Shown here: piece after piece, positions 13,392 to 20,106 of the stretch
Numbering within the stretch: the first letter of the stretch is position 1
How the letters are laid out: each line of letters begins with the position of its first letter
IMG/VR virus record: IMGVR_UViG_3300049783_001672
Coordinates: 1-20,218 of that record
From: a virus
Length of the DNA: 20,218 nucleotides
Direction: 5' to 3' (one strand)
The notes under the pieces: generated by a model
What the model was told of the DNA's origin: nothing
The model's database searches: none
The model's input: only the letters and a program-made list of their open reading frames with translations
Position numbers and translations under genes: made by a program

Positions 13392-14380
13392 AGTATGTAA
13401 TTATTGACGCGACGCATCTTTACTTCCGGGCGAAGCATGTTGTTCGGGGCGACGATATTGACATGAAGATTGGTATGGCAATGCAGATCATGTTTTCCAG
13501 TATCAATAAGGTCTGGCGTGATTTTGGAGCCGACCATCTTGTGTGTTGCTTTGAAGGCGGATCGTGGAGAAAAGATTTCTATGGACCATACAAGAGAAAT
13601 CGGGCTGAACGAACAGCAGGAATGAGCATGCGGGAATTAGAGGAAGACAAGCAATTTCTGGCATCTTTCAATGATTTTCGAGATTTTCTAAGTTCCCGGT
13701 CGAATGCCACTGTATTGGCTGCGCCCGGCGCAGAAGCCGATGACTGCATTGCCCGATGGATTCAGACGCATTCAGAGGATGAACATGTCATCATCAGTGC
13801 AGATTCTGATTTTTACCAATTACTAACTCCCAACGTAACTCAATACAATGGCATAACACAAGAGCATATTACTCTTGATGGAATTTATGACGCGAAGGGA
13901 TCATTGGTTATTGACAAGAAAACCAAAGCGCCAAAATCTATTGGCGATCCTGAATGGCTTCTTTTTGAAAAGTGTATTCGCGGGGATAAGGCAGATAATA
14001 TTTTTTCTGCTTATCCCGGAGCCAGAAAAAAAGGAACCAAAAATAAAACAGGGATGCAAGAGGCGTTTGATGACCGAAACAAACAAGGATATCACTGGAA
14101 TAACCTTATGTTGGTTCGGTGGATTGACATTAATAATGAAGAGCATGTTGTCAGAAACGATTATATCAGAAATAAAAAATTAATTGACCTGACAGAACAG
14201 CCGGAAAATGTATTGCAGTCTATTGATATGGTTATAAATAATGCTATAACAGCAGATAAAGTTTCTCAGTGCGGGCTTCATTTCTTGCGATTTTGTGGAA
14301 AATATAATCTTGTGCGCCTTGGTGAGCAATGCGCTGATCATTCCAAATATTTATCTGCTGCATATACAAGGGACAAATAA
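13388..14380 (+). CDS. rnh: RNase H / 5'-3' exonuclease of the FEN-1 family (T4 rnh-like)
   Basis: A 330-residue protein; T4 RNase H is 305. Seen: N-terminal VIIDATHLYFRA (metal-binding D7), CFEGGSWRKDFYGPYKRNR (the conserved basic segment after the second Asp/Glu), EADDCIARW (paired acidic residues in the first metal site), SADSDFYQLL (second metal site) and a helix-3-turn-helix-like GDKADNIFSAYPGARKKGTKN that binds duplex DNA. It removes lagging-strand RNA primers plus adjacent DNA. It is transcribed with the deformylase block and coupled to the preceding small gene. The C-terminal 100 residues lack known motifs and, by analogy with T4, would contact the single-strand-binding protein. Confidence 0.93.
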   Translation: MKYVIIDATHLYFRAKHVVRGDDIDMKIGMAMQIMFSSINKVWRDFGADHLVCCFEGGSWRKDFYGPYKRNRAERTAGMSMRELEEDKQFLASFNDFRDFLSSRSNATVLAAPGAEADDCIARWIQTHSEDEHVIISADSDFYQLLTPNVTQYNGITQEHITLDGIYDAKGSLVIDKKTKAPKSIGDPEWLLFEKCIRGDKADNIFSAYPGARKKGTKNKTGMQEAFDDRNKQGYHWNNLMLVRWIDINNEEHVVRNDYIRNKKLIDLTEQPENVLQSIDMVINNAITADKVSQCGLHFLRFCGKYNLVRLGEQCADHSKYLSAAYTRDK

Positions 14381-14842
14381 ATGATGGAACTTCACTGCAT
14401 TTTGCCGAATAAATATTGGATTGTCAAGGATTCAGGCAAACCAATAGGATCGCTTCGTGCTGCAACATCTGAGAATTATGATTTCTATCAATCATCTTCT
14501 GGTATCACCACGCAAGTAAATGTCGAGTATATCGCAGAATTTTTTACGCACATGGACCAGATTGATGATCCCGAAGTAAACATGAGTATCAATGGTTTTA
14601 TCACAAATTCCCCCGCGCCGTGCCTTATTGACATCAGGCACGATAATACTATATACAAAAAATCTTTGAACGCAAACCAACCATATCATGTTGCTGGATA
14701 TTTTGCAATCAAATATCCGAGCCAGTGGGGGATTTTACGAAGTCCAAGATTGGCAACCATTCTAAATAACGAATGTATTGGACCATTCAGGAAAGAATCT
14801 GATGCTAAAATTGCAATCTCTAACAGACGTAATTCCAGATAA
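14381..14842 (+). CDS. Hypothetical protein
   Basis: A 153-residue protein beginning immediately after the RNase H stop; AAGGGA lies about 8 nt upstream. Beta-rich text (KYWIVKDSGKPIGSLRAATSENYDFY; CLIDIRHDNTIYKKSL; YHVAGYFAIKYPSQWGILRSPRLATIL) with an alternating polar/hydrophobic pattern. No signal peptide, membrane helix or catalytic motif recognised. A 7-bp inverted repeat (CGTGCCT...AGGCACG) occurs mid-gene at about 14619-14642. Its last 41 nt overlap the next gene, which is read in another frame. Function unknown. Confidence 0.8.
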   Translation: MMELHCILPNKYWIVKDSGKPIGSLRAATSENYDFYQSSSGITTQVNVEYIAEFFTHMDQIDDPEVNMSINGFITNSPAPCLIDIRHDNTIYKKSLNANQPYHVAGYFAIKYPSQWGILRSPRLATILNNECIGPFRKESDAKIAISNRRNSR

Positions 14843-15269
14843 TCTTTCATATGATGATTTCAGAGAGGCGCTGACTCAGTATCTCACGTCTCCTGAAATC
14901 ATTGACTATTTGCTGAAATTAGAAACAATTATTTGCATGTCATACAAAACTACATCATATCGCAATGATTCTTTGTGGGACACCATACAAAACAAAAAAT
15001 TAAAAATATTCACCAAAAATAAGTCATATGTTCTGACATCACAATCCGCGCACGTCATGAAAGAATTATTCTATCATGAAACATTATCTCTGGAAAAACA
15101 AATCACATCTGGAGAATTGATTTTGCTTGGGCGCGCGAAATCACCATATATCATTCAGCCTGCAAATTTTATAATTCACCATCCAGAAATTGTTTTGTTC
15201 AATCCTGAACATATTATAATGAGCAAAATGTTGGACAGCCCGCATGAGTGGATTGCGACATTATCCTGA
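14802..15269 (+). CDS. Hypothetical protein with IIMxK-type C-terminal segment
   Basis: A 155-residue protein from ATG 14802, with AGGAAAG about 8 nt upstream; an in-frame TTG at 14778 lacks a site. N-terminal helices (DNLSYDDFREALTQYL; PEIIDYLLKLETII) are followed by a strand-rich region (SLEKQITSGELILLGRAKSPYIIQPANFIIHHPEIVLF). NPEHIIMSKM near the end resembles the C-terminal E..IIM.KL of the repeat proteins and several other small genes here, but another dozen residues follow. Not recognised. Confidence 0.8.
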   Translation: MLKLQSLTDVIPDNLSYDDFREALTQYLTSPEIIDYLLKLETIICMSYKTTSYRNDSLWDTIQNKKLKIFTKNKSYVLTSQSAHVMKELFYHETLSLEKQITSGELILLGRAKSPYIIQPANFIIHHPEIVLFNPEHIIMSKMLDSPHEWIATLS

Positions 15270-15277
15270 TTATCTGA

Positions 15278-15306
15278 TTGACACCCGCTATAATCCATGT
15301 TAAACT
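15278..15306 (+). promoter_or_regulatory. Sigma-70-like promoter
   Basis: TTGACA (15278-15283), 17-bp spacer, TAAACT (15301-15306), in the 63-bp gap before the 53-residue gene at 15333. A TATAAT at 15289-15294 lies inside the spacer but has no -35 at the right distance. ATAATCC (15290-15296) is the reverse complement of GGATTAT at the Shine-Dalgarno (15321-15327). Confidence 0.65.
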
Positions 15307-15332
15307 GATATTCTAGCAAAGGATTATGATAA

Positions 15333-15494
15333 ATGAACAATTTCCTAACCGCCGAAACTGTGACCGTCGATGCCGCCACACTTGAGCGAGCAAAGGATTG
15401 GTATGCCACATTTACTAATGGCCAATGTGGCAATATTCCAGACGATTTTGAAATTGTTGCTATTTTTGACATGGTTCGAAAAACATCAAAATAA
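15333..15494 (+). CDS. Small 53-residue protein
   Basis: A short complete frame, MNNFLTAETVTVDAATLERA... to ...IFDMVRKTSK, with AAAGGA 9 nt upstream of the ATG and its own promoter. It fills the otherwise empty stretch between the gene ending at 15269 and the MoxR promoter, which supports its reality. The text is a single helix-forming domain (VDAATLERAKDWYATF), a short loop (NGQCGNIPDD) and a second helix (FEIVAIFDMVRK). A 9-bp inverted repeat, TGCCACATT...AATGTGGCA (15404-15432), lies within the coding region. Function unknown. Confidence 0.75.
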   Translation: MNNFLTAETVTVDAATLERAKDWYATFTNGQCGNIPDDFEIVAIFDMVRKTSK

Positions 15495-15508
15495 CAACAA
15501 ATAATTGC

Positions 15509-15537
15509 TTGCCTTGTATCATACAGTATGATATGCT
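15509..15537 (+). promoter_or_regulatory. MoxR-gene promoter containing a 17-bp operator-like dyad
   Basis: TTGCCT (15509-15514), 17-bp spacer, TATGCT (15532-15537). The spacer holds a perfect dyad TATCATAC-A-GTATGATA (15517-15533) with 8-bp half-sites around a single central base, a geometry typical of helix-turn-helix repressor operators. The ten bases ATGATATGCT at the -10 are shared with the promoter at 3206. Confidence 0.7.
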
Positions 15538-15575
15538 ATGATCACCATAACCTTAACCCACAAGTAGGACAATTA

Positions 15576-16721
15576 ATGTCAACTAATCTAGTCGATCACT
15601 CAGTCACAACGCTACAGCTTTCTCGTTACCTAGAGACCCATATCCGGCTGAAACAGCCCGTAATGCTACATGGCGGACCCGGCATTGGGAAATCATCTGT
15701 GGTTGCGCAGATCATTGACCGCTGGAAAGCCAATGGTAAGACCGCTCATATGGTTGATGTGCGTCTTTCGCAGATGGACCCAACCGACCTTCGCGGAATT
15801 CCCTTTCTCGACAATACTGGCAAAACAAACAAGATGGCATGGGCACCTCCCGTTTCAATGCCTTCTGAAGAAATGGCAAAAGAATTTGATTTGGTCGTTC
15901 TTTTCCTTGATGAAATCAATGGGGCAACTCCATCTGTTCAGGCGGCGGCATATCAGCTAATTCTTGATCGGGCAGTTGGTGAATACAAGCTTCCTGACAA
16001 TGTTGCCGTGATCGCAGCAGGCAATCGTGCAAGCGATCAGGGCGTCACCTTTAAAATGCCTGCACCGCTTCGGAACCGATTTATCCATTATGAACTACGG
16101 CATGACTTCGACGCATGGTACGAATGGGCCAGCGACAATGATATTAACGCCGATGTTCTTGGTTATCTTATTTCCTCTAAGATTTCTCTGTATAATTTCA
16201 GCAGCAAAACGAAAGATGCCGCGTTTGCAACACCCCGATCATGGGCTGTCCTTGCACATCTTCTTGATAATGCAACTGGTATTCCCTCATCAGACCTAAA
16301 CAATATGGCAACTGGTATTATTGGCGCAGCGCAGGCAATTCCGTTTATGGCATTCCGTAAGAATTCCAAGAATTTGCCCAATCCAACTGACATTATGACA
16401 GGAAAAGTCACTAAACTCAACACGCAGGAGATTAGCGCGCTATATTCACTTACGATTAGTCTGGTGTATGAATTGAAAACATATAATTCAGCAATTGCGA
16501 CGGACTCCACCAAAAACAAAGAAACTCTTGACAAATACATGAACACTATCATTGAGTTTCTGATGGACAACTTCGAAACTGAAATGGCTGTTATGGGAAT
16601 GCGTCTGATTGTTCGAAAGTCATTGACTGCAAAGAACAATCTGCCCAACGTAAACCGTTCACTATCCGGTTGGAAACGGTTTATCTCATCCGAAACCGGC
16701 AAACTTATGATGGAACTATGA
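15576..16721 (+). CDS. MoxR-type AAA+ ATPase
   Basis: A 381-residue protein from ATG 15576 with AGGA 7 nt upstream; an in-frame ATG at 15528 lies in the -10 region. Walker A GGPGIGKS (33-40), Walker B LVVLFLDEIN (D112, E113), sensor-1 Asn in VIAAGNRASD (N150), and an arginine-finger region APLRNRF (R166, R168). The DLRGIP and insertions match the MoxR/CbbQ branch, which forms hexamers and, with a partner von Willebrand factor A protein, remodels or activates target proteins. The expected VWA partner is three genes on at 17378, separated by two small genes and a second promoter. The C-terminal ~130 residues are helical without recognised motifs. Confidence 0.92.
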   Translation: MSTNLVDHSVTTLQLSRYLETHIRLKQPVMLHGGPGIGKSSVVAQIIDRWKANGKTAHMVDVRLSQMDPTDLRGIPFLDNTGKTNKMAWAPPVSMPSEEMAKEFDLVVLFLDEINGATPSVQAAAYQLILDRAVGEYKLPDNVAVIAAGNRASDQGVTFKMPAPLRNRFIHYELRHDFDAWYEWASDNDINADVLGYLISSKISLYNFSSKTKDAAFATPRSWAVLAHLLDNATGIPSSDLNNMATGIIGAAQAIPFMAFRKNSKNLPNPTDIMTGKVTKLNTQEISALYSLTISLVYELKTYNSAIATDSTKNKETLDKYMNTIIEFLMDNFETEMAVMGMRLIVRKSLTAKNNLPNVNRSLSGWKRFISSETGKLMMEL

Positions 16722-17065
16722 CCGAGAAAAAGGTAAAGGGGAGAATCATTTCCCCTTTACCTACCGCCTTGCCTGTTTCTAATTTGGCAAGGCGGGCATT
16801 ATACCAACAGAAATACCCCGAATCACAACAAGTTATTGATGACCTTATTGGACTACATCCAACAATTACTGATATAATCAACTGGAAGGGTTCATGGCTT
16901 CCATTTACGAAATTCGTGGTATCTGTGCCAAATACTGACACCAACGCTCCAATTCTAAGAAAAGCAATCCATCCATATATGATTGAGGTAAATAGAGGGC
17001 GAGAAAATTCCGAATATAAATTTTATAATCAGGATGATTTTTTTATGTTCAAGTTATCACAATGA
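16718..17065 (+). CDS. Small hypothetical protein with FFMFKLSQ tail and two start-proximal hairpins
   Basis: A 115-residue protein from the ATG that overlaps the MoxR stop (ATGA). The basic N-terminus MTEKKVKGRIISPLP is encoded by a perfect 12-bp stem-loop and the next residues (TALPVSNLARR) by a 10-bp one. The C-terminal half (GSWLPFTKFVVSVPNTDTNAP...EVNRGR...YKFYNQ) is beta-rich, ending DDFFMFKLSQ, a version of the recurrent IIMxKLxQ tail. Layout resembles the following gene (W..F.V...PI/P...Y..EV...FKL), so the two may be distant paralogues. Function unknown; lying between the MoxR and VWA genes, it might be an adaptor or substrate. Confidence 0.8.
   Translation: MTEKKVKGRIISPLPTALPVSNLARRALYQQKYPESQQVIDDLIGLHPTITDIINWKGSWLPFTKFVVSVPNTDTNAPILRKAIHPYMIEVNRGRENSEYKFYNQDDFFMFKLSQ
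16731..16795 (+). promoter_or_regulatory. Two adjacent perfect intragenic stem-loops
   Basis: Hairpin 1: AGGTAAAGGGGA (16731-16742), 8-nt loop, TCCCCTTTACCT (16751-16762), 12 bp. One base later, hairpin 2: CCGCCTTGCC (16764-16773), 12-nt loop, GGCAAGGCGG (16786-16795), 10 bp. They start 13 nt after the ATG of the gene at 16718. Neither is followed by a T-tract. Confidence 0.85.
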
Positions 17066-17325
17066 ATTCTGCGAATTTACAAAAACAGGCGCTGCGAACA
17101 ATATTTGGATCGTCGCTCGTTGCCCCATCGACCGTATCGGCATGGAAGCTCTCATGGTTTAGAACTGGATTTATCGTTTCGATTAGTTCATTCAATAGGT
17201 GTGTTCAGGTATTTAGAGACAATGACATCCCGCCAATATATTATCAACTTTCAGTGATTGATCAACGACCAGTTTGCATATTGTTCCTTGAAGAACATGC
17301 CATATTGCTAAAGTTAAGTCATTGA
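17062..17325 (+). CDS. Small hypothetical protein with AILLKLSH tail
   Basis: An 87-residue protein, with the ATG overlapping the previous stop (ATGA). The N-terminal helix (NLQKQALRTIFGSSLV) is followed by beta-type text (SWFRTGFIVSISSFNRCVQVFRDNDIPPIYYQLSVIDQRPVCILFLEEHAILLKLSH). The tail EEHAILLKLSH matches the recurrent E..[IA]I..KL pattern of the repeat proteins and neighbours. Its stop codon lies inside the -35 of the VWA gene promoter, so gene end and promoter are superposed. Function unknown. Confidence 0.8.
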   Translation: MNSANLQKQALRTIFGSSLVAPSTVSAWKLSWFRTGFIVSISSFNRCVQVFRDNDIPPIYYQLSVIDQRPVCILFLEEHAILLKLSH

Positions 17326-17350
17326 CTTAATTACCAATTCATGTTATAAT
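17314..17350 (+). promoter_or_regulatory. VWA-gene promoter with 17-bp dyad over the -35
   Basis: TTGACT (17322-17327), 17-bp spacer, TATAAT (17345-17350): near consensus. A perfect dyad TTAAGTCA-T-TGACTTAA (17314-17330), again 8+1+8 but a different sequence from the MoxR dyad, covers the -35 and the end of the previous gene. GAGGA precedes the ATG at 17378. Confidence 0.8.
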
Positions 17351-17377
17351 CAATCATCATCATCTTATGAGGAATAA

Positions 17378-18679
17378 ATGAAACTTCCAGAAAATATCAC
17401 GCAGGCGCAATCTGACGAAAATGTCAAAGCTGCCCGTTATAAACTTGCCATGGCACGATCACGCCTTCTATTTGCACACCCATTTTTTGGGCAAATTGCA
17501 ATGCAGTTGCCTCTTGTGGCGCGGCGGGGAAAGTGTTCTACTGCGGCGACAGACGGACGATCCTTCTTCTTCAATCCAGAATTCGTTATGAATTTGGATG
17601 ACAAGGAACTTGTATTTCTTGTAATTCATGAATTAGGTCATTGCATCTATCAACATATGATCCGTCGAAGTAATCGAGACCCGAAGCTATATAATATTGC
17701 ATGTGATTATGTCATTAATAACATGATTGAAAATGATGTTATTAATGTATCAAGTTGCCATGCGGGCAAGGCGGGATCAACGTATTGTCGAATTGTTACA
17801 TTTATAAAGCCATATTTGGATCACAAATATGATGGAATGTCATCAGAACAAGTCTATGAGTTGCTGAAAAAAGAACAAGATGCCGGTGGGAAGCCCGAAG
17901 ATAAAGGCGAACTTCTTGACTGGCACCCTGATATGAATGGCGATGACCAATCAGACTCTGATGGTGAAGATGATGGCGAAACAGACGCCAGAGGTCAAGT
18001 AATTGGCGTGATGTCTAACGATGATCGCGATGATCTTACGCAGGAAATTCGTGCTCATATTATCAGTGCTGCATCGGCTGGCGGCGCTCCTGCTGACATT
18101 CAGCGTTTGATTGCCGATCTTATTGAACCAACGATTGACTGGACTGATATTATCTCGGCAACCATTGAAAGCAAATATACCGCTGATTATTCATTCATGC
18201 GAACAAGTCGCAAAGGCGCTCATCTACAGGCAATTCTTCCCGGTCAAGTCCCGGAAGAAGCAATCAATGTCTTTTTGGCAATCGATACCTCTGGATCAGT
18301 TAGCGAAGACATGCTTCGTGAATTTCTTTCTGAAATCAGTGGAATGATGGCGCAGTATAACAACTATATTATTAGAATCTGTCAGTTCGACACCAGCGTT
18401 TATGGTTATGCAGAATACACCCAAGATTCCGGTGAAGATATTGCTGATTATCCGTTGCGCGGTGGGGGCGGCACTAAGTTTATGGTAATTTGGGATTACA
18501 TGAAAAAGCACAGTATTGAGCCTGATCAACTTATCGTATTCACTGATGGAATGCCAAATCCTTCTACTGCATGGGGTGATCCGGACTATTGTGATACCAC
18601 CTTCCTAATCCATACACAGTATGGACGTGCTGTTGCGCCATATGGTGAATCAGTTTATTATAATGGCGGAAACGCATGA
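17378..18679 (+). CDS. Putative metallopeptidase-like domain plus von Willebrand factor A domain protein
   Basis: A 433-residue protein. N-terminal domain with a zincin-type HELGH (H84-E85-L86-G87-H88) and downstream YNIACDYVINNMI, as in the predicted metallopeptidase domain of the DUF2201 family. An acidic linker (about 182-205, DGDD/SDSDGEDDGETD) leads to a C-terminal VWA-like domain with the MIDAS motif FLAIDTSGSVSEDML (about 298-312) and VFTDGMPNPS (about 386-395). Such proteins pair with MoxR AAA+ ATPases, encoded upstream here, and are thought to link ATP-driven remodelling to metal-dependent binding or proteolysis. Own strong promoter with an operator-like dyad. The final stop overlaps the next start (ATGA). 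Whether the peptidase is active cannot be judged from sequence. Confidence 0.9.
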   Translation: MKLPENITQAQSDENVKAARYKLAMARSRLLFAHPFFGQIAMQLPLVARRGKCSTAATDGRSFFFNPEFVMNLDDKELVFLVIHELGHCIYQHMIRRSNRDPKLYNIACDYVINNMIENDVINVSSCHAGKAGSTYCRIVTFIKPYLDHKYDGMSSEQVYELLKKEQDAGGKPEDKGELLDWHPDMNGDDQSDSDGEDDGETDARGQVIGVMSNDDRDDLTQEIRAHIISAASAGGAPADIQRLIADLIEPTIDWTDIISATIESKYTADYSFMRTSRKGAHLQAILPGQVPEEAINVFLAIDTSGSVSEDMLREFLSEISGMMAQYNNYIIRICQFDTSVYGYAEYTQDSGEDIADYPLRGGGGTKFMVIWDYMKKHSIEPDQLIVFTDGMPNPSTAWGDPDYCDTTFLIHTQYGRAVAPYGESVYYNGGNA

Positions 18680-18966
18680 TCCGTGTGTTTCGTCGCAAAA
18701 CACTGAGCATGGATGAATTTGAAACCATGCTCAGTGACAGCACCAAAGAAAAAATGGCGCGCAATATTGTTTCTATTGCATATCAGAACACAGATATTGT
18801 CGCTATGATATCTGCCCTTGATCTGGATAACAGCAAGGGATTAGTATGCGAACTGATTGCGAAAGACAAGGACATGTATATTGAACATATATATTTTGAG
18901 TTAGGGGAAGACATGGAGCGATGTATTGAACTGATAACGTTGTATAAACTTTCACTAGATGGATGA
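18676..18966 (+). CDS. Small hypothetical protein with start-proximal hairpin
   Basis: A 96-residue protein, with the ATG overlapping the VWA stop. Begins MIRVFRRKTLSMDEFETML; residues TLSMDEFETMLSD are encoded by a perfect 12-bp stem-loop (18701-18736). The rest is helical and acidic (KEKMARNIVSIAYQNTDIVAMIS...LGEDMERCIELITLYKLSLDG). The end LITLYKLSLDG is a weak match to the recurrent IIMxKL tail. Overlaps the next gene by 8 nt. Not recognised. Confidence 0.8.
   Translation: MIRVFRRKTLSMDEFETMLSDSTKEKMARNIVSIAYQNTDIVAMISALDLDNSKGLVCELIAKDKDMYIEHIYFELGEDMERCIELITLYKLSLDG
18701..18736 (+). promoter_or_regulatory. Perfect 12-bp intragenic stem-loop
   Basis: CACTGAGCATGG (18701-18712), 12-nt loop, CCATGCTCAGTG (18725-18736), 25 nt after the ATG of the gene at 18676. 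No T-tract follows. Sequence unrelated to the other hairpins. Confidence 0.85.
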
Positions 18967-19135
18967 TCCTCTGCTAAATATTAGCGACTTGCAAGAAGTA
19001 TTGAATATCTTGCAAGTCGCAATCAAACGCGGCGCGTTTGAGCCAACTGAATTAGCAGCAGTTGGGACGATATATACTATCATTAAAAAATTCGTAGACC
19101 AACACGAAATTAGTGACGAAACAAAAAAGGAATAA
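18959..19135 (+). CDS. Small conserved-looking helical protein (58 residues)
   Basis: ATG 18959 overlaps the end of the preceding gene and the frame runs to TAA 19133-19135. It fills an otherwise empty 180-bp stretch. Two helices: NISDLQEVLNILQVAIKRGAFEP and ELAAVGTIYTIIKKFVDQ, with a polar tail. The pattern (DLQ..LN....A..RGAF...EL..VG..Y....KF) is one I associate with tiny proteins in T4-like marine phages, from memory. DLQEVLNILQVA is encoded by a perfect 13-bp stem-loop. Function unknown. Confidence 0.75.
   Translation: MDDPLLNISDLQEVLNILQVAIKRGAFEPTELAAVGTIYTIIKKFVDQHEISDETKKE
18984..19020 (+). promoter_or_regulatory. Perfect 13-bp intragenic stem-loop
   Basis: GCGACTTGCAAGA (18984-18996), 11-nt loop, TCTTGCAAGTCGC (19008-19020), 25 nt after the ATG of the 58-residue gene. 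No T-tract follows. Confidence 0.85.
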
Positions 19136-19143
19136 ATTAATAT

Positions 19144-19800
19144 ATGCTACATATAGGCAAAATCAAAGCAACAGGTCGTAAATGTGTTGTTGTATTTCGT
19201 GAAATACCCGACGCTAAAGGCAAAACTATAGATGAAAATCATTGTTTAGTGGTTGAAACTGAACGATTGCCCGACGCCGAACACGAAATGGTCATTAATC
19301 TGGTTAACGGCAGGAGCGCACAATCATCCCCAAATATCTATGACTTGTTTTCCCGAACGGCGATGAACAATGGCGCATCTCTGTTGACTTGGCTGCATAA
19401 ATCCGGCAGACTACAGAAAACAGCGACCTCTGACGTTATCATGACGCCCGGAGCGCGGGGCGAAGGCGAAATTCCTCTGAATGATCTAAATACTATCATA
19501 CGCATGCAGTCTATTGGAAAATCAGACGCGCAGATTAAAGATGCGTTGGGGGCAAAGAATGCCTCCCCTTCACCTACGCCTATTCCGGCTGCGATGGAAG
19601 TAGTTGGGGATTCTGTTATTGATGCGCCGACTACCGATTCCGTTCTGTCTGATCTAGATATTGGCAAATTGAAACTTGCCCAAGCCACGACATTCGAGAC
19701 TCAGGCAGCAGAATTGCGCAAAGAAGCATATAAATTGGATTCCTCATTGAAGCCTGTCCCTCGCGCCAGAAAAAAGGCGGTAGCAAAAGTAAAAGAGTAA
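19144..19800 (+). CDS. Conserved T4-like phage protein of unknown function
   Basis: A 218-residue protein. Domain 1 (1-75) starts MLHIGKIKATGRKCVVVFREIPD...CLVVETERLPDAEHEMVINLVN, a beta-strand-rich start. A helical segment (IYDLFSRTAMNNGASLLTWLHKSGRLQKT) is followed by VIMTPGARGEGEIPLNDLNTIIR, a Pro-rich linker (SPSPTPIPAA) and a helical basic tail (ETQAAELRKEAYKL...RARKKAVAKVKE) that could contact nucleic acid. I associate the ICxxRP-like text (KATGxxxVVVFREIP...LPDxxHE) with T4-like phage proteins of unknown role, from memory. A short palindrome, GTATTTC-GT-GAAATAC (19192-19207), lies 48 nt into the gene. AAGG is 13 nt from the ATG, longer than usual. Confidence 0.8.
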   Translation: MLHIGKIKATGRKCVVVFREIPDAKGKTIDENHCLVVETERLPDAEHEMVINLVNGRSAQSSPNIYDLFSRTAMNNGASLLTWLHKSGRLQKTATSDVIMTPGARGEGEIPLNDLNTIIRMQSIGKSDAQIKDALGAKNASPSPTPIPAAMEVVGDSVIDAPTTDSVLSDLDIGKLKLAQATTFETQAAELRKEAYKLDSSLKPVPRARKKAVAKVKE

Positions 19801-19803
19801 ATC

Positions 19804-20106
19804 ATGGCAATAACTGAACGCTCACGCGGATTTCGATCTCTGATAGACAATATGGATAAGAATCCACATAATGTTCCGTTGCGATTTCTAAAAGATATTA
19901 TTTTTTACATGGATTCTGGAGAAGCAATTCTTTGTCCCAGAGATGAATTTTCGGATTGTCCTCCGGATACCAGCATTCTCGGAGTAATAACCAGTCATCC
20001 TCTTGTAGAGCGCAATGCATGTAAGGCATTTAAATGCAGACTTGATTACAAGACAATGGAAAATGAAATTACTTCAACATTAGAGGAATTATTCTCCGGT
20101 AAATGA
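19804..20106 (+). CDS. Hypothetical protein
   Basis: A 100-residue protein starting 3 nt after the previous stop. Helical, basic first half (ERSRGFRSLIDNMDKNPHNVPLRFLKDIIFYMDSG) with several Cys later (ILCPRDEFSDCPP; NACKAFKCRLD) that do not form an obvious zinc motif. Acidic C-terminal helix (YKTMENEITSTLEELFSG). The stop overlaps the dihydrofolate reductase start (ATGA). Not recognised. Confidence 0.75.
   Translation: MAITERSRGFRSLIDNMDKNPHNVPLRFLKDIIFYMDSGEAILCPRDEFSDCPPDTSILGVITSHPLVERNACKAFKCRLDYKTMENEITSTLEELFSGK

Noticed and set aside
14232-14239. TATAAATA resembling a T4 late promoter
   Set aside because: It lies inside rnh about 150 bp from the next gene start, and AT-rich DNA gives such matches by chance.
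16163-16702. 179-codon minus-strand frame opposite the MoxR gene
   Set aside because: It is fully antisense to a well-supported AAA+ gene, with no start signals or recognisable protein features.
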